A DNA stretch of 64,000 bases, taken from assembly GCF_937952055.1 (NCBI RefSeq), contig NZ_CALFYO010000021.1, positions 558,001 through 622,000 on the forward strand. The letters run 5' to 3'. Of this stretch, positions 63,822 through 64,000 are shown piece by piece (position 1 is the first letter of the stretch; every line of letters starts with the position of its first letter). Source of the stretch: an uncultured Piscinibacter sp. Its GTDB lineage: Bacteria; Pseudomonadota; Gammaproteobacteria; Burkholderiales; Burkholderiaceae_C. The translations under genes and the position numbers were made by a program. The notes beneath the pieces were generated by a model that saw nothing but the letters and a program-made list of their open reading frames with translations, made no database searches and was not told where the DNA came from.

Positions 63822-64000
63822 GCCTGTTGAAGGACCTCGTCGACGACGCCGTGGCGCTGTGGTCCGGGCTGGGCAGCGTGGCCACCACGGCCTTGCGCAT
63901 CGTGGTCATCGTGATCGCGGCCTGGATCCTGATCGGCGTGCTGCAGCGTGCCATCCGCGCCTTCCGCATCCGCATCGCCAACCGCTTCGACGACCGCGAG
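63818..64000 (+). CDS. MscS-family mechanosensitive channel (5' part, cut by window edge)
   Basis: Only 61 codons are visible. The product begins MSLLKDLVDDAVALWSGLG and has a membrane helix (RIVVIVIAAWILIGVLQRAI) followed by a charged stretch (RIRIANRFDDRE). That fits the N-terminal part of a small-conductance MscS-like channel, which releases solutes on osmotic downshift; the pore and cytoplasmic domains lie beyond the window. The ATG overlaps the otsA stop, in line with an osmotic-stress operon. Another membrane protein cannot be excluded. Confidence 0.55.
   Translation, partial: MSLLKDLVDDAVALWSGLGSVATTALRIVVIVIAAWILIGVLQRAIRAFRIRIANRFDDRE

Overview
The window looks like chromosomal DNA of a betaproteobacterium of the order Burkholderiales (Rubrivivax/Leptothrix/Ideonella-like). 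This is an inference from very high GC, codon use, a membrane cytochrome-type urate hydroxylase (PuuD), a UraD-AllC fusion, UrtB with a long N-terminal extension, a DUF2917 protein and abundant Bug-type and Liv-type transporters. No rRNA, tRNA or CRISPR array was recognised. Coding density is high except at 33.05-34.11 kb, 35.2-35.8 kb, 44.1-44.8 kb and 53.0-53.8 kb, which hold relics.

1-12.6 kb: end of xdhB, xdhC and a Crp/Fnr regulator, then C3-acid genes on the minus strand. These include a glxR copy with an HpaI-type aldolase and a 2-hydroxyacid dehydrogenase, a GGDEF enzyme, glycerate 2-kinase, a second glxR, hyi and gcl. The two glxR genes share an 846-bp block that I read as identical. 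Between them two 5'-truncated genes (a Bug receptor and a GarD-type dehydratase) abut back to back. 12.7-16.2 kb: LysR regulator divergent from gcl, a minor pilin and two multihaem cytochromes. 16.3-21.7 kb: lipoprotein, small exported protein, tautomerase, and a FecR / haem-sensor / Ser-Thr kinase module.

21.7-33.0 kb: urate catabolism. It holds an NCS2 permease, puuD, uraH, a GntR regulator with two matching TGTATACA operators, puuE, a uraD-allC fusion, an M20 hydrolase, an NMT1-type ABC importer and a guanine-deaminase-like enzyme. Together with xdh (xanthine to urate) and gcl-hyi-glxR-glycerate kinase (glyoxylate to 2-phosphoglycerate) this is nearly a complete purine-to-glycolysis route. 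Urea made on the way links to urtABCDE at 54.5-60.2 kb. A ureD gene stands at 52.1 kb without its usual urease partners.

34.1-44.1 kb: a lipoprotein, relics, then a compact set divergent from and probably controlled by a 1039-residue winged-helix/ATPase/TPR regulator. The set holds two OsmC-family proteins, a flavin monooxygenase, two SAM methyltransferases and a DUF2917 protein, with a DUF4242 protein beyond the regulator. I recognise each family but not the system, and this is the best candidate for something undescribed. 44.2-52.1 kb: an IS91-like relic, a branched-chain-type ABC importer whose last ATPase gene runs without a stop into an aldehyde dehydrogenase, and a divergent AraC regulator with a tandem operator-like repeat. 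52.1-64 kb: ureD, small membrane protein, GST, urtABCDE, a decayed cold-shock gene, a trypsin-like protein, otsBA and the start of an MscS-like channel.
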